From Actinopolymorpha rutila (GTDB lineage: Bacteria; Actinomycetota; Actinomycetes; Propionibacteriales; Actinopolymorphaceae), in assembly GCF_013407855.1 (NCBI RefSeq), contig NZ_JACBZH010000001.1, forward strand, positions 2,108,001-2,172,000: DNA of 64,000 nucleotides, written 5' to 3'. Made by a program: the position numbers and the translations under genes. Shown piece by piece: positions 35,201 to 43,540 of this stretch. Position 1 is the first letter of the stretch; each line of letters begins with the position of its first letter. The notes beneath the pieces are model-generated. The model did no database searches and was not told the origin of the DNA. It worked only from the letters and a program-made list of their open reading frames with translations.

Positions 35201-36678
35201 GCGCGGAGGCCCTTCTCGTCGGTCCGGTCGGTGTCGCTGGTGTTGCTGCTTTCGTCAGCGTGGTCGGGGATCCAGCTTCCGTGGAAGCCCCCGGGAACCC
35301 GCCTGGGCAGGTGGACCGCGGCGACCGGCGGACCGGTCACGTCGGAGGCGTCGAGCACCAGCAGGTCCGAGCCGCGCCCTGCCCTGTCGGTGACGACCGT
35401 GAGCAGCCAGCCGTCGTCCTCCCGGCGTGCGCCCTCGGCGGGAACGAAGATCGCCTCGCCGGGCACGATATCCGGGCCGAGGTCGTGGTGTTGCCTGTTT
35501 CCGGACTCCACGTCGTACTTCACGATCGCGCCGGTCCCCGGACGTCCGGTGTGCGAGCCGTCCTCGTCGGCGCCGACGGTGTAGAGGTAGCGGTTGTCCA
35601 GCCCGGTGCGGGTCTCGTCGTGGGTGGGAAACTCCACCCCGAAGTCGTCCAGCGGCTGCTCGCTCACCGAGCCGCTTCGAGGGTCGAGAACCCAACGATA
35701 CAAGGCGCTCACGCCGGTCTCGGCGGCCGCGCTCGCCAGTCCGGCGGTGCCGCCCCCGATCTCGGTCCACACGGAGTCCCACGCGGTGCGGCTGTAGCGA
35801 ACGACGTCCAGCACGATCCGCCCGTCGGCCTTCTCGTGGGCGTTGCCGACGTGGAACACGTAGCAGGGCTCGACGTCGAACCACCGCACCCCGCCGGTGC
35901 CGTCGCGGCGCATCACGCCGAGCCGGGCGCCGTAGTCGTCGTCCCACTGGAACGGCATGCCCCGGCCGGCCATCGCCAGGTCGAAGGTGATCGGCAGGTC
36001 CAGCCAGACGACGTGGTTCGCGGTGATCGCGAAGTCGTGCATCATCGTCGGCCCGGGGACGTCGATCGCAACGCTGTCGCGAAGTTGCCCGTCCGCGGAC
36101 ATCCGGTGGTAGGTGACGTACGGCCGGCGGGTCACGCTGTAGCCGAAGAAGAACAGCTCACCGGTCACCGGGTCCGCCTTGGGGTGCGCGGTCATCGCGG
36201 TGGTCAGCCGGCCGCCGAAGTCGCACGGGCCGAGCGTGTCCAGGTCGGGCGTCACCTCGTACGGCAGGCCGCTCTCGCACAGGGCGAGCAGCCGCCCGCC
36301 GTGCTCGATGACGTGGGTGTTGGCGTGGGTCGCCGCGAGGTCACGGGTGCCGTCGGAGCCGTAGGGCTTCGCGCCCTCCAGCAGCCGGGTGCGCACCCAG
36401 CGGTTGCGGTACCACTCCGCACGACCGTCGCGGATGCGGACGCCGTGCAGCATGCCGGAGCCGGCGAACCAGTGCGGCGACTGCTCGCCCGGCAGGGGGT
36501 TGGGGCCGTTGCGGAGATACCGGCCGGACAGCTCCGGAGGTAGGTTGCCGGTCACCGGCAGGTCGGCCGCGGTGATCTCGTCCTGCACCGGCGCGAGGTG
36601 GCCCAGCATGTGCGCGGGCTGCGGTTCGGACCGGTCGGCCGCGATCTCGGATGCGTTCGTGGAGCGGAGCGCTGACAT
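35197..36678 (-). CDS. Carotenoid oxygenase family protein (carotenoid cleavage dioxygenase-like)
   Basis: A 493-residue seven-bladed propeller, non-haem iron oxygenase that cleaves carotenoid- or stilbene-type double bonds. The four iron-ligand histidines are in place: His165 (MTAHPKAD), His214 (MMHDFAIT), His276 (YVFHVGNA) and His466 (GFHGSW). The N-terminal RYLRNGPNP block is also conserved. ATG 36678 has GGGGGA just upstream; the longer frame crosses the PadR operator and is rejected. It is divergent from padR and coupled to a membrane protein downstream. Substrate not deducible. Confidence 0.92.
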   Translation of the reverse strand: MSALRSTNASEIAADRSEPQPAHMLGHLAPVQDEITAADLPVTGNLPPELSGRYLRNGPNPLPGEQSPHWFAGSGMLHGVRIRDGRAEWYRNRWVRTRLLEGAKPYGSDGTRDLAATHANTHVIEHGGRLLALCESGLPYEVTPDLDTLGPCDFGGRLTTAMTAHPKADPVTGELFFFGYSVTRRPYVTYHRMSADGQLRDSVAIDVPGPTMMHDFAITANHVVWLDLPITFDLAMAGRGMPFQWDDDYGARLGVMRRDGTGGVRWFDVEPCYVFHVGNAHEKADGRIVLDVVRYSRTAWDSVWTEIGGGTAGLASAAAETGVSALYRWVLDPRSGSVSEQPLDDFGVEFPTHDETRTGLDNRYLYTVGADEDGSHTGRPGTGAIVKYDVESGNRQHHDLGPDIVPGEAIFVPAEGARREDDGWLLTVVTDRAGRGSDLLVLDASDVTGPPVAAVHLPRRVPGGFHGSWIPDHADESSNTSDTDRTDEKGLRA

Positions 36679-36747
36679 GTCGTTCCCCCGTGAGGTGTCA
36701 GGTGGCGTGCGGCGAGCTATCAGAACTATGACCAGCCAGACTCGACA

Positions 36748-36763
36748 TGTCAATGTCAACATG
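36748..36763. promoter_or_regulatory. Probable PadR operator (ATGT-N8-ACAT)
   Basis: ATGT (36748-36751) and ACAT (36760-36763) are separated by eight bases, exactly the known PadR-family operator pattern. It is embedded in a wider dyad with GACATGTC-like halves on either side. It lies 70 bp from the oxygenase start and 101 bp from padR, suited to control both. Confidence 0.65.
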
Positions 36764-36863
36764 TCATTTCTGACGGTAGGCTCGGCGGCGCGAGGGGAAG
36801 GACGGAACCCCGAGACGCCGAGACGACCGGCCCGTGGCCGGACAGGCCCGAGGAGATCGCCAG

Positions 36864-37445
36864 ATGTCGCTGAAGTACGCCCTGCTCGGACTGCTCGCCG
36901 AACGACCCGACAGTGGGTACGCACTGACCCAGCGGTTCGAGCAGTCGCTGCAGAAGTACGCCTGGCACGCCAACCACAGCCAGATCTATCCCGAGCTCGC
37001 GAAGCTCGCGGCCGACAACCTGGCCACCGTGGTCGAGGAGGGTGCCCGCGGCCGGCGTACTTACGCGATCACCGACGCCGGCCGGGAGGCACTGCGCGAG
37101 TGGCTGCTCACGTCCGGCGCCGGACCACGGCGGGTCCGCAACGAGGCCGTCCTGCGGACGTTCCTGCTGTCCACGCTCGAGCCCGACGACGCGGCGCAAC
37201 TCCTGCGCAGGTACGTCGACCGGGCCGCGCAGGACCTGGCCGAACTCCGCGCCGTGGTGGCCGACCTGGACGCGGCCGAGGAGGCCGGCGAACCCCAGCG
37301 GTTCGGCCGGTTCGCAGCGGAGTTCGGCCTGCGTCAGTACGCCGCGTTCCACGACTGGGCGCGGTGGGCACTGGCACGGGTGGAGTCCGCCGCCCCTCGG
37401 CAGCAGAGTCGGGAGCAGGGCCGGGAGCAGGACCTTCAGGAGTAG
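36864..37445 (+). CDS. PadR family transcriptional regulator
   Basis: A 193-residue repressor with the PadR winged helix at the N-terminus (SLKYALLGLLAERPDSGYAL, SQIYPELAKLAADNLA, RRTYAITDAGREALREWL) and a C-terminal dimerisation helix pair (FLLSTLEPDDAAQLLRRYV to the end), ending in a Gln/Glu/Arg-rich tail. GAGGAG at 36850-36855 supports ATG 36864. It is divergent from the carotenoid oxygenase, with an ATGT-N8-ACAT site between them. The inducing ligand is unknown. Confidence 0.9.
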   Translation: MSLKYALLGLLAERPDSGYALTQRFEQSLQKYAWHANHSQIYPELAKLAADNLATVVEEGARGRRTYAITDAGREALREWLLTSGAGPRRVRNEAVLRTFLLSTLEPDDAAQLLRRYVDRAAQDLAELRAVVADLDAAEEAGEPQRFGRFAAEFGLRQYAAFHDWARWALARVESAAPRQQSREQGREQDLQE

Positions 37446-37572
37446 GCCGCGTCCGGGTCGAGAACTTCGTCGTCATGAGGATTTGCCTGCGCATGGTGTT
37501 CGAAAAGCCCGTAAACGGTGCATGATCTGCGCACACACGACGACCAGCCGTGCTTGACGGGGGAAAACACTG

Positions 37573-38586
37573 ATGGCGTACGCACCTGAGCAGGTCCAGC
37601 CCGACCGGCCCCAGCTCGCCGACCAACCAGGGCCGAACTCCGGTCCCGAGCAGGCCGCCGGTCCAGGGGAGGTCGGGCCGCTGTCGCCGGAGGAGCAGGC
37701 GTTGCTGCGTTCCCTGGTCGAGGACGGCTGGGAGCTTCCGGCGGCGTTGACCGGACGTCGCCGCCGGGTCGCGCAGGTGGCGCCCGCGCTGTATCCGCTC
37801 GCGGTCGCCGCGCACCGCGCCCGCCGGCGGGTGCGCTGGCATACCTCCGGCACGCGCTGGGCGCACGAACGCGCCGCCGAGCCACTGCCGGTACGCGTGA
37901 AGCGGCACAACTCGTTGTTGCTGCGGCAGTTGGGCGAGAGCGAGATGTGGCTGCAGCACAACAAGGTCGCCAACCTCCGGTTGGCGGCGCCACGGGTGTC
38001 GGGGCTGCTGATCGGGCCGGGGGAGACGCTGTCGTTCTGCCGTACGGTCGGCAGGGCGACCAGGCGGCGCGGCTACGTCGACGGGATGCTGTTGTCCAAC
38101 GGCAAGGCGCGGGCCGGGCTCGGCGGCGGGATCTGCCAGCTCGCGAACCTCCTGCACTGGATGTTCCTGCACAGCCCGCTGACCGTCGTCGAACGCTCCG
38201 CGCACGGCTGGGACCCGTTCCCCGACAACGGCCGGGTGATCCCCTGGGGCACCGGCTGCGCGGTCTTCTACAACTACGTCGACCTGCAGGTACGCAACGA
38301 CACCGACGCGACGTTCCAGGTGCTGGCGGGGGTCGGCGACCGCTACCTCGAGGGCGAGCTGCGCGCCGACCGGGAGCTTCCGTACTCCTACTCGGTGTAC
38401 GCCCACGACGAGCAGTTCCTGACCCTCGGCGGCCGGCACTTCCGGCGCAACGAGATCTGGCGGTCGGTGATCGACCGGCGTACCGGCAACCGCGTACGCG
38501 AGGAACGCCTCAAGCGGAACTTCGCGCTCGCGACCTACGTGCCAAAGGGATCCGAGGAGGGACAGGCCGGGGCGAAGCGTGGGTGA
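37573..38586 (+). CDS. VanW family protein
   Basis: A 337-residue protein with a Pro/Gln-rich first 40 residues and the VanW domain: LSFCRTVGRATRRRGYVDGM, GGGICQLANLLHWM, RSAHGWDPFPD, NYVDLQVRNDT. The family is linked to envelope processes, but VanW alone does not confer vancomycin resistance. No signal peptide is evident. GGGGGA lies about 10 bases before ATG 37573. It is the last gene before the tRNA pair. Confidence 0.85.
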   Translation: MAYAPEQVQPDRPQLADQPGPNSGPEQAAGPGEVGPLSPEEQALLRSLVEDGWELPAALTGRRRRVAQVAPALYPLAVAAHRARRRVRWHTSGTRWAHERAAEPLPVRVKRHNSLLLRQLGESEMWLQHNKVANLRLAAPRVSGLLIGPGETLSFCRTVGRATRRRGYVDGMLLSNGKARAGLGGGICQLANLLHWMFLHSPLTVVERSAHGWDPFPDNGRVIPWGTGCAVFYNYVDLQVRNDTDATFQVLAGVGDRYLEGELRADRELPYSYSVYAHDEQFLTLGGRHFRRNEIWRSVIDRRTGNRVREERLKRNFALATYVPKGSEEGQAGAKRG

Positions 38587-38596
38587 CCCGGTCGCT

Positions 38597-38626
38597 TTGG
38601 GATCCGCGACCGGTCTCCGGTATTGT
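38597..38626 (+). promoter_or_regulatory. Promoter of the tRNA-Gln/tRNA-Glu unit
   Basis: TTGGGA (38597-38602) and TATTGT (38621-38626) are 18 bp apart, a good match to a housekeeping promoter. The predicted start lies about 50 bp before tRNA-Gln. Confidence 0.6.
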
Positions 38627-38681
38627 GCTTCGCGGCTCACCACCCCGGCGCTTTCGCCGGCTCGGGGAGAGAGCCGTCCCA

Positions 38682-38753
38682 TGGGGTATGGGGTAATTGG
38701 CAGCCCGACTGGTTCTGGTCCAGTTAGTCTAGGTTCGAGTCCTAGTACCCCAG
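38682..38753 (+). tRNA. tRNA-Gln (anticodon CTG)
   Basis: The acceptor stem TGGGGTA pairs with TACCCCA, discriminator G. The anticodon stem ACTGG/CCAGT holds loop TTCTGGT with anticodon CTG, and the T arm contains GGTTCGAGTCC. 72 nt, CCA not encoded. In a GatCAB organism this tRNA is first charged with glutamate. Confidence 0.95.
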
Positions 38754-38801
38754 CGAGTGAGCTGGTAAGGCTCTTGCTAGAGTTCAGCTCGCTTCGTCAG
38801 G

Positions 38802-38874
38802 GGCCCCGTTGTGTAGCGGCCTAGCACGCCGCCCTCTCAAGGCGGTAGCGCCGGTTCGAATCCGGTCGGGGCTA
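38802..38874 (+). tRNA. tRNA-Glu (anticodon CTC)
   Basis: The acceptor stem GGCCCCG pairs with CGGGGCT (one G-T pair), discriminator A. The anticodon stem CCGCC/GGCGG holds loop CTCTCAA with anticodon CTC, and the T arm contains GGTTCGAATCC. 73 nt; 48 bp after tRNA-Gln and probably co-transcribed. Confidence 0.95.
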
Positions 38875-38882
38875 CAACGAGA

Positions 38883-38917
38883 GAAGGCCCCCTTCCCGGC
38901 GTGGGAAGGGGGCCTTC
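38883..38917. terminator. Terminator after the tRNA pair
   Basis: Perfect 15-bp stem GAAGGCCCCCTTCCC (38883-38897) with GGGAAGGGGGCCTTC (38903-38917) around a five-base loop. It lies between the tRNAs and the convergent ndgR. Confidence 0.85.
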
Positions 38918-38958
38918 GCCGTTCCTGGCCCGGTGTCGCGGGCGTCCCGCCGGCGCGG

Positions 38959-39678
38959 TCACTCAGCCGCGCGCCTCAAGGCCTCCGAGAGGCGTTCCGC
39001 AGCCGCCATCACCGCGGGGGCGTGCATCCGGCCGGGCTGACGGGAAAGGCGCTCCAGCGGGCCGGAAACCGACACGGCCGCGACCACCTTGCCCGAGGGC
39101 GAACGGATCCCCGACGACACCGACGCGACGCCGGTCTCTCGTTCTCCCACGCTCTGTGCCCAGCCCCGGCGGCGGACGGCGGCCAGTGTGGCGGCGGTGA
39201 ACTTCGCGCCCTGCAGGCCGCGGTGCATCCGCTCCGGTTCCTCCCAGGCCAGCAGGATCTGTGCCGCCGAGCCGGCCTGCATGGTCAGCTGGGTGCCCAC
39301 CGGGATGCTGTCGCGCAGCCCCGTCGGCCGGTCGGCCGCGGCGACGCAGACGCGCCCCTCGCCCTGCCGGCGGAACAACTGTGCGGACTCCCCGGTGATG
39401 TCGCGGAGCCGCGCCAGGACGGGCCCGGCGGCCGCCAGCAGGCGGTCCTCGCCGGCGGCCGCGGCGAGTTCGCCGAGCCGTGGGCCGAGGATGAACCGGC
39501 CCTGCATGTCCCGGGCGACCAGCCGGTGGTGCTCCAGGGCGACCGCCAGGCGGTGCGCGGTGGGCCTGGCCAGCCCGGTGACCTGGACGAGGCCGGCCAG
39601 GGTCGCGGGACCGGCTTCCAGGGCCCCGAGTACGAGCGCCGCCTTGTCAAGTACGCCGACTCCGCTAGAGTTGTCCAT
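38959..39678 (-). CDS. ndgR: IclR-family regulator NdgR/LtbR
   Basis: A 239-residue IclR regulator almost identical in pattern to actinobacterial NdgR (LtbR), which controls leuCD and other amino-acid genes. The N-terminus [20 protein letters not shown] leads into the winged helix ([20 protein letters not shown]), and the effector domain has [40 protein letters not shown] and [13 protein letters not shown]. It is divergent from leuC, the arrangement conserved in this group, with an inverted repeat at 39693-39709 between them. Confidence 0.93.
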   Translation of the reverse strand: MDNSSGVGVLDKAALVLGALEAGPATLAGLVQVTGLARPTAHRLAVALEHHRLVARDMQGRFILGPRLGELAAAAGEDRLLAAAGPVLARLRDITGESAQLFRRQGEGRVCVAAADRPTGLRDSIPVGTQLTMQAGSAAQILLAWEEPERMHRGLQGAKFTAATLAAVRRRGWAQSVGERETGVASVSSGIRSPSGKVVAAVSVSGPLERLSRQPGRMHAPAVMAAAERLSEALRRAAE

Positions 39679-39692
39679 GACTCGATATTGCA

Positions 39693-39709
39693 GTCTCGAA
39701 TTCCGAGAC
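39693..39709. promoter_or_regulatory. Probable NdgR operator between ndgR and leuC
   Basis: Inverted repeat GTCTCG (39693-39698), five-base spacer, CGAGAC (39704-39709). It lies 15 bp from the ndgR start and about 115 bp from leuC. Assignment to NdgR is inferred from position. Confidence 0.55.
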
Positions 39710-39823
39710 GCAAGTCCAGGGGTCCAAAATGGCCGTCGCTCCGGCCCGGTGACCGAGGAGACGGACCGCGGAGTGTCCGCGACATCACTTCACGAGAGCA
39801 TTCACACACCAGGAGGCACCAGC

Positions 39824-41236
39824 ATGGGGACCACCCTTGCGGAGAAGTTGTGGGAGGAGCACGTCGTACGTCGTGGCGAGGGTGAGCCCGACCTCCTCTA
39901 CATCGACCTCCACCTGGTCCACGAGGTCACCAGCCCGCAGGCGTTCGACGGGCTGCGCCTCGCGGGCCGGCCGGTCCGGCGTCCCGACCTCACGATCGCC
40001 ACCGAGGACCACAACGTACCCACCGTCGACGTCGACCAGCCGATCGCCGACCCGGTTTCGCGTACACAGGTGGAGACGCTGCGGCGCAACTGCGAGGAGT
40101 TCGGCATCCGGCTGCACCCGCTCGGCGACGCCGACCAGGGCATCGTGCACGTCGTCGGCCCCCAGTTGGGGCTCACCCAGCCCGGCACCACGGTGGTGTG
40201 CGGCGACTCGCACACCTCGACCCACGGCGCGTTCGGCGCGCTGGCGTTCGGGATCGGCACCAGCGAGGTCGAGCACGTGCTCGCCACCCAGACGCTGCCG
40301 CAGAGCCGGCCGAAGACGATGGCGGTCACCGTCGACGGACAGCTGCCCGATGGAGTCACGCCCAAGGACCTCGTGCTCGCGCTGATCGCTAAGGTCGGCA
40401 CCGGCGGCGGCCAGGGCCACGTCGTGGAGTACCGCGGCGAGGCGTTCCGCACGATGTCGATGGAAGGCCGGATGACGGTCTGCAACATGTCCATCGAGTG
40501 GGGCGCCAAGGCCGGCCTGGTGGCTCCCGACGAGACCACCTTCGCCTACCTGGAAGGGCGCCCGCACGCACCGCAGGGCGCCGACTGGGACGCCGCAGTG
40601 GCGCACTGGCAGACGTTGCGTACCGACGACGACGCGGTCTTCGACCGCGAGGTGACCCTGGACGCCGCGTCCATCACGCCGTTCGTGACCTGGGGCACCA
40701 ACCCCGGCCAGGGCGTCCCGCTGGGCGCGAGCGTCCCGCACCCCACCGACTTCGACGACCCCGACGCACGGGGTTCGGCCGAGCGCGCCCTGGAGTACAT
40801 GGGCCTGCAGGCCGGCACGCCGATGCGCGACATCGCCGTGGACACGGTGTTCCTCGGCTCGTGCACCAACGGCCGGATCGAGGACCTGCGCGCGGCCGCG
40901 GCCGTGGTGCGCGGACGCTCGGTGGCCAAGGGCGTACGCATGTTGGTGGTTCCGGGCTCGGGCCGGGTTCGCCTGCAGGCCGAGGGCGAGGGCCTGGACG
41001 TGATCTTCAAGGAGGCCGGGGCCGAGTGGCGCGGCGCCGGATGCTCGATGTGTCTCGGTATGAACCCCGACCAGCTGACGCCGGGGGAGCGCAGCGCCTC
41101 GACCTCCAACCGCAACTTCGAAGGCAGGCAGGGCAAGGGCGGTCGTACGCACCTCGTGTCTCCGCTGGTGGCCGCCGCGACCGCGGTGGCCGGCCACCTC
41201 GCCGCACCCGCCGACCTGCCGTCCGTCACCGCCTGA
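39824..41236 (+). CDS. leuC: 3-isopropylmalate dehydratase large subunit
   Basis: Large subunit of isopropylmalate isomerase; with LeuD it interconverts 2- and 3-isopropylmalate and also converts citramalate made by CimA. The 470 residues contain the 4Fe-4S ligands in [11 protein letters not shown] and [13 protein letters not shown], plus [19 protein letters not shown] and [19 protein letters not shown] at 39811-39816 supports ATG 39824. leuD follows after 15 bp. It is divergent from ndgR. Confidence 0.97.
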   Translation: MGTTLAEKLWEEHVVRRGEGEPDLLYIDLHLVHEVTSPQAFDGLRLAGRPVRRPDLTIATEDHNVPTVDVDQPIADPVSRTQVETLRRNCEEFGIRLHPLGDADQGIVHVVGPQLGLTQPGTTVVCGDSHTSTHGAFGALAFGIGTSEVEHVLATQTLPQSRPKTMAVTVDGQLPDGVTPKDLVLALIAKVGTGGGQGHVVEYRGEAFRTMSMEGRMTVCNMSIEWGAKAGLVAPDETTFAYLEGRPHAPQGADWDAAVAHWQTLRTDDDAVFDREVTLDAASITPFVTWGTNPGQGVPLGASVPHPTDFDDPDARGSAERALEYMGLQAGTPMRDIAVDTVFLGSCTNGRIEDLRAAAAVVRGRSVAKGVRMLVVPGSGRVRLQAEGEGLDVIFKEAGAEWRGAGCSMCLGMNPDQLTPGERSASTSNRNFEGRQGKGGRTHLVSPLVAAATAVAGHLAAPADLPSVTA

Positions 41237-41251
41237 ACCCGGGAGCACACC

Positions 41252-41863
41252 ATGGACAAGTTCACCTTGCACAGCGGCAAGGCGCTGCCCCTGCGCCGGG
41301 CCAACGTGGACACCGACCAGATCATCCCCGCCGTCTACCTCAAGCGGGTCACCCGCACCGGCTTCGGCGACGGGCTGTTCGCTGCCTGGCGTGGCGATCC
41401 CGACTTTGTACTCAACCGGCCCGAACACCAGGGCGCCTCGATCCTGGTCGCCGGACCCGACTTCGGCACCGGATCCTCGCGTGAGCACGCTGTCTGGGCA
41501 CTGCAGGACGCGGGCTTCCAGGTCGTCCTCTCCTCCCGCTTCGGTGACATCTTCCGTGGCAACTCGGGCAAGGCCGGCCTGCTGGCGGCCCTGGTGGACC
41601 AGAAGGTGATCGAACGCCTGTGGGCGTTGCTGGAGGAGGCGCCGGAGACCAAGGTGTCGGTCGACCTGGAGCACCGGCTGGTGCTCGCGGGTTCGGGTCC
41701 GGACGCGATCCGGGAGACCTTCGACATCGACGACTACACCCGCTGGCGGTTGCTGGAGGGCCTGGACGACATCGGCCTCACCCTCTCGCACGCCACCGAG
41801 ATCGACACCTACGAAGCCGGTCGGCCCACCTACAAGCCGACCACGCTGCCGGTGCGTACGTGA
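41252..41863 (+). CDS. leuD: 3-isopropylmalate dehydratase small subunit
   Basis: Small subunit of isopropylmalate isomerase, supplying the swivelling domain. The 203 residues have [16 protein letters not shown] at the start, [18 protein letters not shown] and [18 protein letters not shown] 41252 has GGGAG upstream. It ends the leuCD operon, closed by the hairpin at 41936-41975. Confidence 0.97.
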   Translation: MDKFTLHSGKALPLRRANVDTDQIIPAVYLKRVTRTGFGDGLFAAWRGDPDFVLNRPEHQGASILVAGPDFGTGSSREHAVWALQDAGFQVVLSSRFGDIFRGNSGKAGLLAALVDQKVIERLWALLEEAPETKVSVDLEHRLVLAGSGPDAIRETFDIDDYTRWRLLEGLDDIGLTLSHATEIDTYEAGRPTYKPTTLPVRT

Positions 41864-41935
41864 CGGCGAACCCCCATCCGGGGGTGTGAAACAGGCCCGG
41901 ACGGCGGTGCCGGAACCCGTCTGGGAACGCTTCCA

Positions 41936-41980
41936 GCCCGGTGCGGAGGCCAGCGAGACTGGCTCCGCACCGGGCTTCTT
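41936..41980 (+). terminator. Terminator after leuD
   Basis: The arms GCCCGGTGCGGA (41936-41947) and TCCGCACCGGGC (41964-41975) pair perfectly, continued by GCCAG/CTGGC with one bulged G. TTCTT follows. Confidence 0.82.
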
Positions 41981-42587
41981 CGTGCAGTCGTGCGCGACAT
42001 GCCGGGTGCGACACGCCGAAGTGACGTAAGTCATTGCTGACTTTTTTTCAGATTTTCCCGACGTTCCGGCCGACCGCCGTGAACCGGCACCGGTGCCCTT
42101 GCACGGTGGGGATCCCTGGCCCCGCGAGCCGGTTGATGATCTTGCCGGCCGGAGCCGCGACCCGGGCGACGACGGCCGTCGAGGTGGCGCTCCGGCCGGC
42201 CCGGCCTCCGGCCGGCGTCCTGCCGCCGGCACTCGGTGAGTACGCCAGATCCCAACTAAGCAAGGGGTTTTCGGTACGTCTTCGGTTGCGACGCTCGCAC
42301 CGGCCGATGCCCCGGCCACCGGGCCGGGATGCCGTCGCGGGGCCGGGCGAGGGTCCGCGAACGAGGCCGCATCCCCAACCAGAGCAGGGGAGCGGCGGCC
42401 CGCCGGGACGGTGCCCAACTCCTCCGGACGGTGCGTCCGGACAGGCCTGAAGTGCGTGCGAACGGGGCAGAATCCCCGTCGACGTTGAGAACCGGTGGCG
42501 ACGATGCTTGGGGAACGGCGCTACATTCCTCAACGTGCGCATGAACCGAGCGCAGGCACGTATCAATCCCGTTCACGGAGGGAAACA
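41981..42587. other. Gene-free 607 bp between leuD terminator and hupB
   Basis: No convincing gene was found on either strand; the open frames here are Arg/Pro-rich shadows. It holds a weak hairpin AAGTCA/TGACTT followed by a T run (42028-42048), which could end a short RNA. Two tight hairpins lie nearer hupB: CCGGACG/CGTCCGG (42422-42438) and ACGGGG/CCCCGT (42460-42477). TACATT at 42522-42527 is a possible hupB -10 without a good -35. A small RNA or an extended promoter region is possible. Confidence 0.5.
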
Positions 42588-43166
42588 GTGAACAAGTCCC
42601 AGCTGGTCGAGGTGCTCGCTTCGCGCTTCGACGACAACAAGAAGGATGCGCAGCACGCGCTCGAGTCCGTGATCGACACGATCACTCGTGCTGTTGCGTC
42701 CGGAGAAAAGGTGGCGATCACCGGCTTCGGCGCGTTCGAGAAGATCGACCGCCCGGCCCGGATGGTCCGCAACCCCCGCACGGGCGAGCGTAAGCGCGCC
42801 AAGAAGACGTCGGTGCCGAAGTTCCGCGCAGGTGCGGAGCTGAAGGCCGTCGTCTCCGGCGCCAAGAAGCTGCCGAAGCTCGCCGCGGCGAAGAAGACCA
42901 CGACGACCGGTCGCGCCGCCACGAAGACCGCCGCCACGAAGACCGCGGCGACCAAGACCGCAGCGAGCAAGGTCGCCGCCACCAAGGCGCCGGCCAAGAA
43001 GGCCGCGGCGAAGAAGACCACGACGACCGGTCGCGCCGCCACCAAGGCCACGACCGCCAAGAAGACCGCGGCCAAGAAGGCCACGGGCACGGCGGCCAAG
43101 AAGGCCACGGCCACGAAGAAGGCCACCACCAAGCGGACCCCGGCAAAGCGCACCGCCAAGCGCTGA
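42588..43166 (+). CDS. hupB: HU-family nucleoid protein with lysine/alanine-rich tail
   Basis: Actinobacterial HupB-type DNA-binding protein, 192 residues. Residues 1-93 are the HU fold (NKSQLVEVLASRFDDNKKDA, GEKVAITGFGAFEKIDRPAR, VRNPRTGERKRAKKTSVPKF). Residues 94-192 are a histone-like tail built of KKA, KTAA and TTTTGRAATK units. GTG 42588 has GGAGGG at 42577-42582. A 41-bp direct repeat in the tail (42882-42922 and 43002-43042) is in frame. Confidence 0.96.
   Translation: MNKSQLVEVLASRFDDNKKDAQHALESVIDTITRAVASGEKVAITGFGAFEKIDRPARMVRNPRTGERKRAKKTSVPKFRAGAELKAVVSGAKKLPKLAAAKKTTTTGRAATKTAATKTAATKTAASKVAATKAPAKKAAAKKTTTTGRAATKATTAKKTAAKKATGTAAKKATATKKATTKRTPAKRTAKR
42882..43042 (+). repeat. 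41-bp direct repeat within hupB tail
   Basis: Copies at 42882-42922 and 43002-43042 are identical and 120 bp apart, so in frame (40 codons). They encode the segment AAKKTTTTGRAAT. Confidence 0.9.
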
Positions 43167-43206
43167 CCGGCGTTCCACCGGTCATAGACCGGGATGCACG
43201 CAGACA

Positions 43207-43247
43207 AAGCGAAGGGCCGAGCCCCGTGGGGACTCGGCCCTTCGCTT
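43207..43247. terminator. Bidirectional terminator between hupB and the convergent small gene
   Basis: Perfect 15-bp arms AAGCGAAGGGCCGAG (43207-43221) and CTCGGCCCTTCGCTT (43233-43247) around an 11-nt loop. It can serve both convergent genes. Confidence 0.85.
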
Positions 43248-43261
43248 GCGTCCGCCCATGA

Positions 43262-43498
43262 TCAGGTACGGCTGTCAGTACTGCTGCGCCAGTGCGGCAG
43301 CGTGTAGATGTGCAGAGAGCGCACCCTGGTCGCGGGCTCGTCCGGGGTCGTCAACTCCACCTGGACTCGCTGCCCGATCCGAAGATGGCGAAGACCGCCG
43401 GGAAGGGCGGTCGCGTCGTACGGCAACTCGACGCCGTCGTCGGCCAGCACCGTGCCCGCGCGAGTGCCGGGGTCGAAGGTTCGCACCGTCGCCTGCAT
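43262..43498 (-). CDS. Small cold-shock-domain-like (OB-fold) protein
   Basis: A 78-residue protein whose first 50 residues follow the cold-shock domain rhythm: MQATVRTFDPGTRAGTVLAD, DGVELPYDATAL, LRIGQRVQVEL. The RNP1 and RNP2 aromatic residues of true cold-shock proteins are missing, so RNA binding is uncertain. It follows cofC on the same strand after 42 bp and is convergent with hupB. Confidence 0.65.
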   Translation of the reverse strand: MQATVRTFDPGTRAGTVLADDGVELPYDATALPGGLRHLRIGQRVQVELTTPDEPATRVRSLHIYTLPHWRSSTDSRT

Positions 43499-43540
43499 GA
43501 GTCGCAGCCTAGTCCTCGCCGCGTCCCGATCCTGCGTACG

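Noticed and set aside
37573-38586. Vancomycin-resistance gene
   Set aside because: VanW-domain proteins are widespread; no vanA, vanH, vanX or vanRS gene is present.
38754-38801. Third tRNA between tRNA-Gln and tRNA-Glu
   Set aside because: Only 48 nt with an imperfect hairpin; no anticodon or T arm.
39089-39823. Extension of the leuC frame far upstream through ndgR
   Set aside because: AGGAGG at 39811-39816 fixes the start at 39824, and the upstream part is antisense to ndgR.
41864-42587. Riboswitch or known structured RNA upstream of hupB
   Set aside because: Short hairpins are present but no recognisable conserved riboswitch core.
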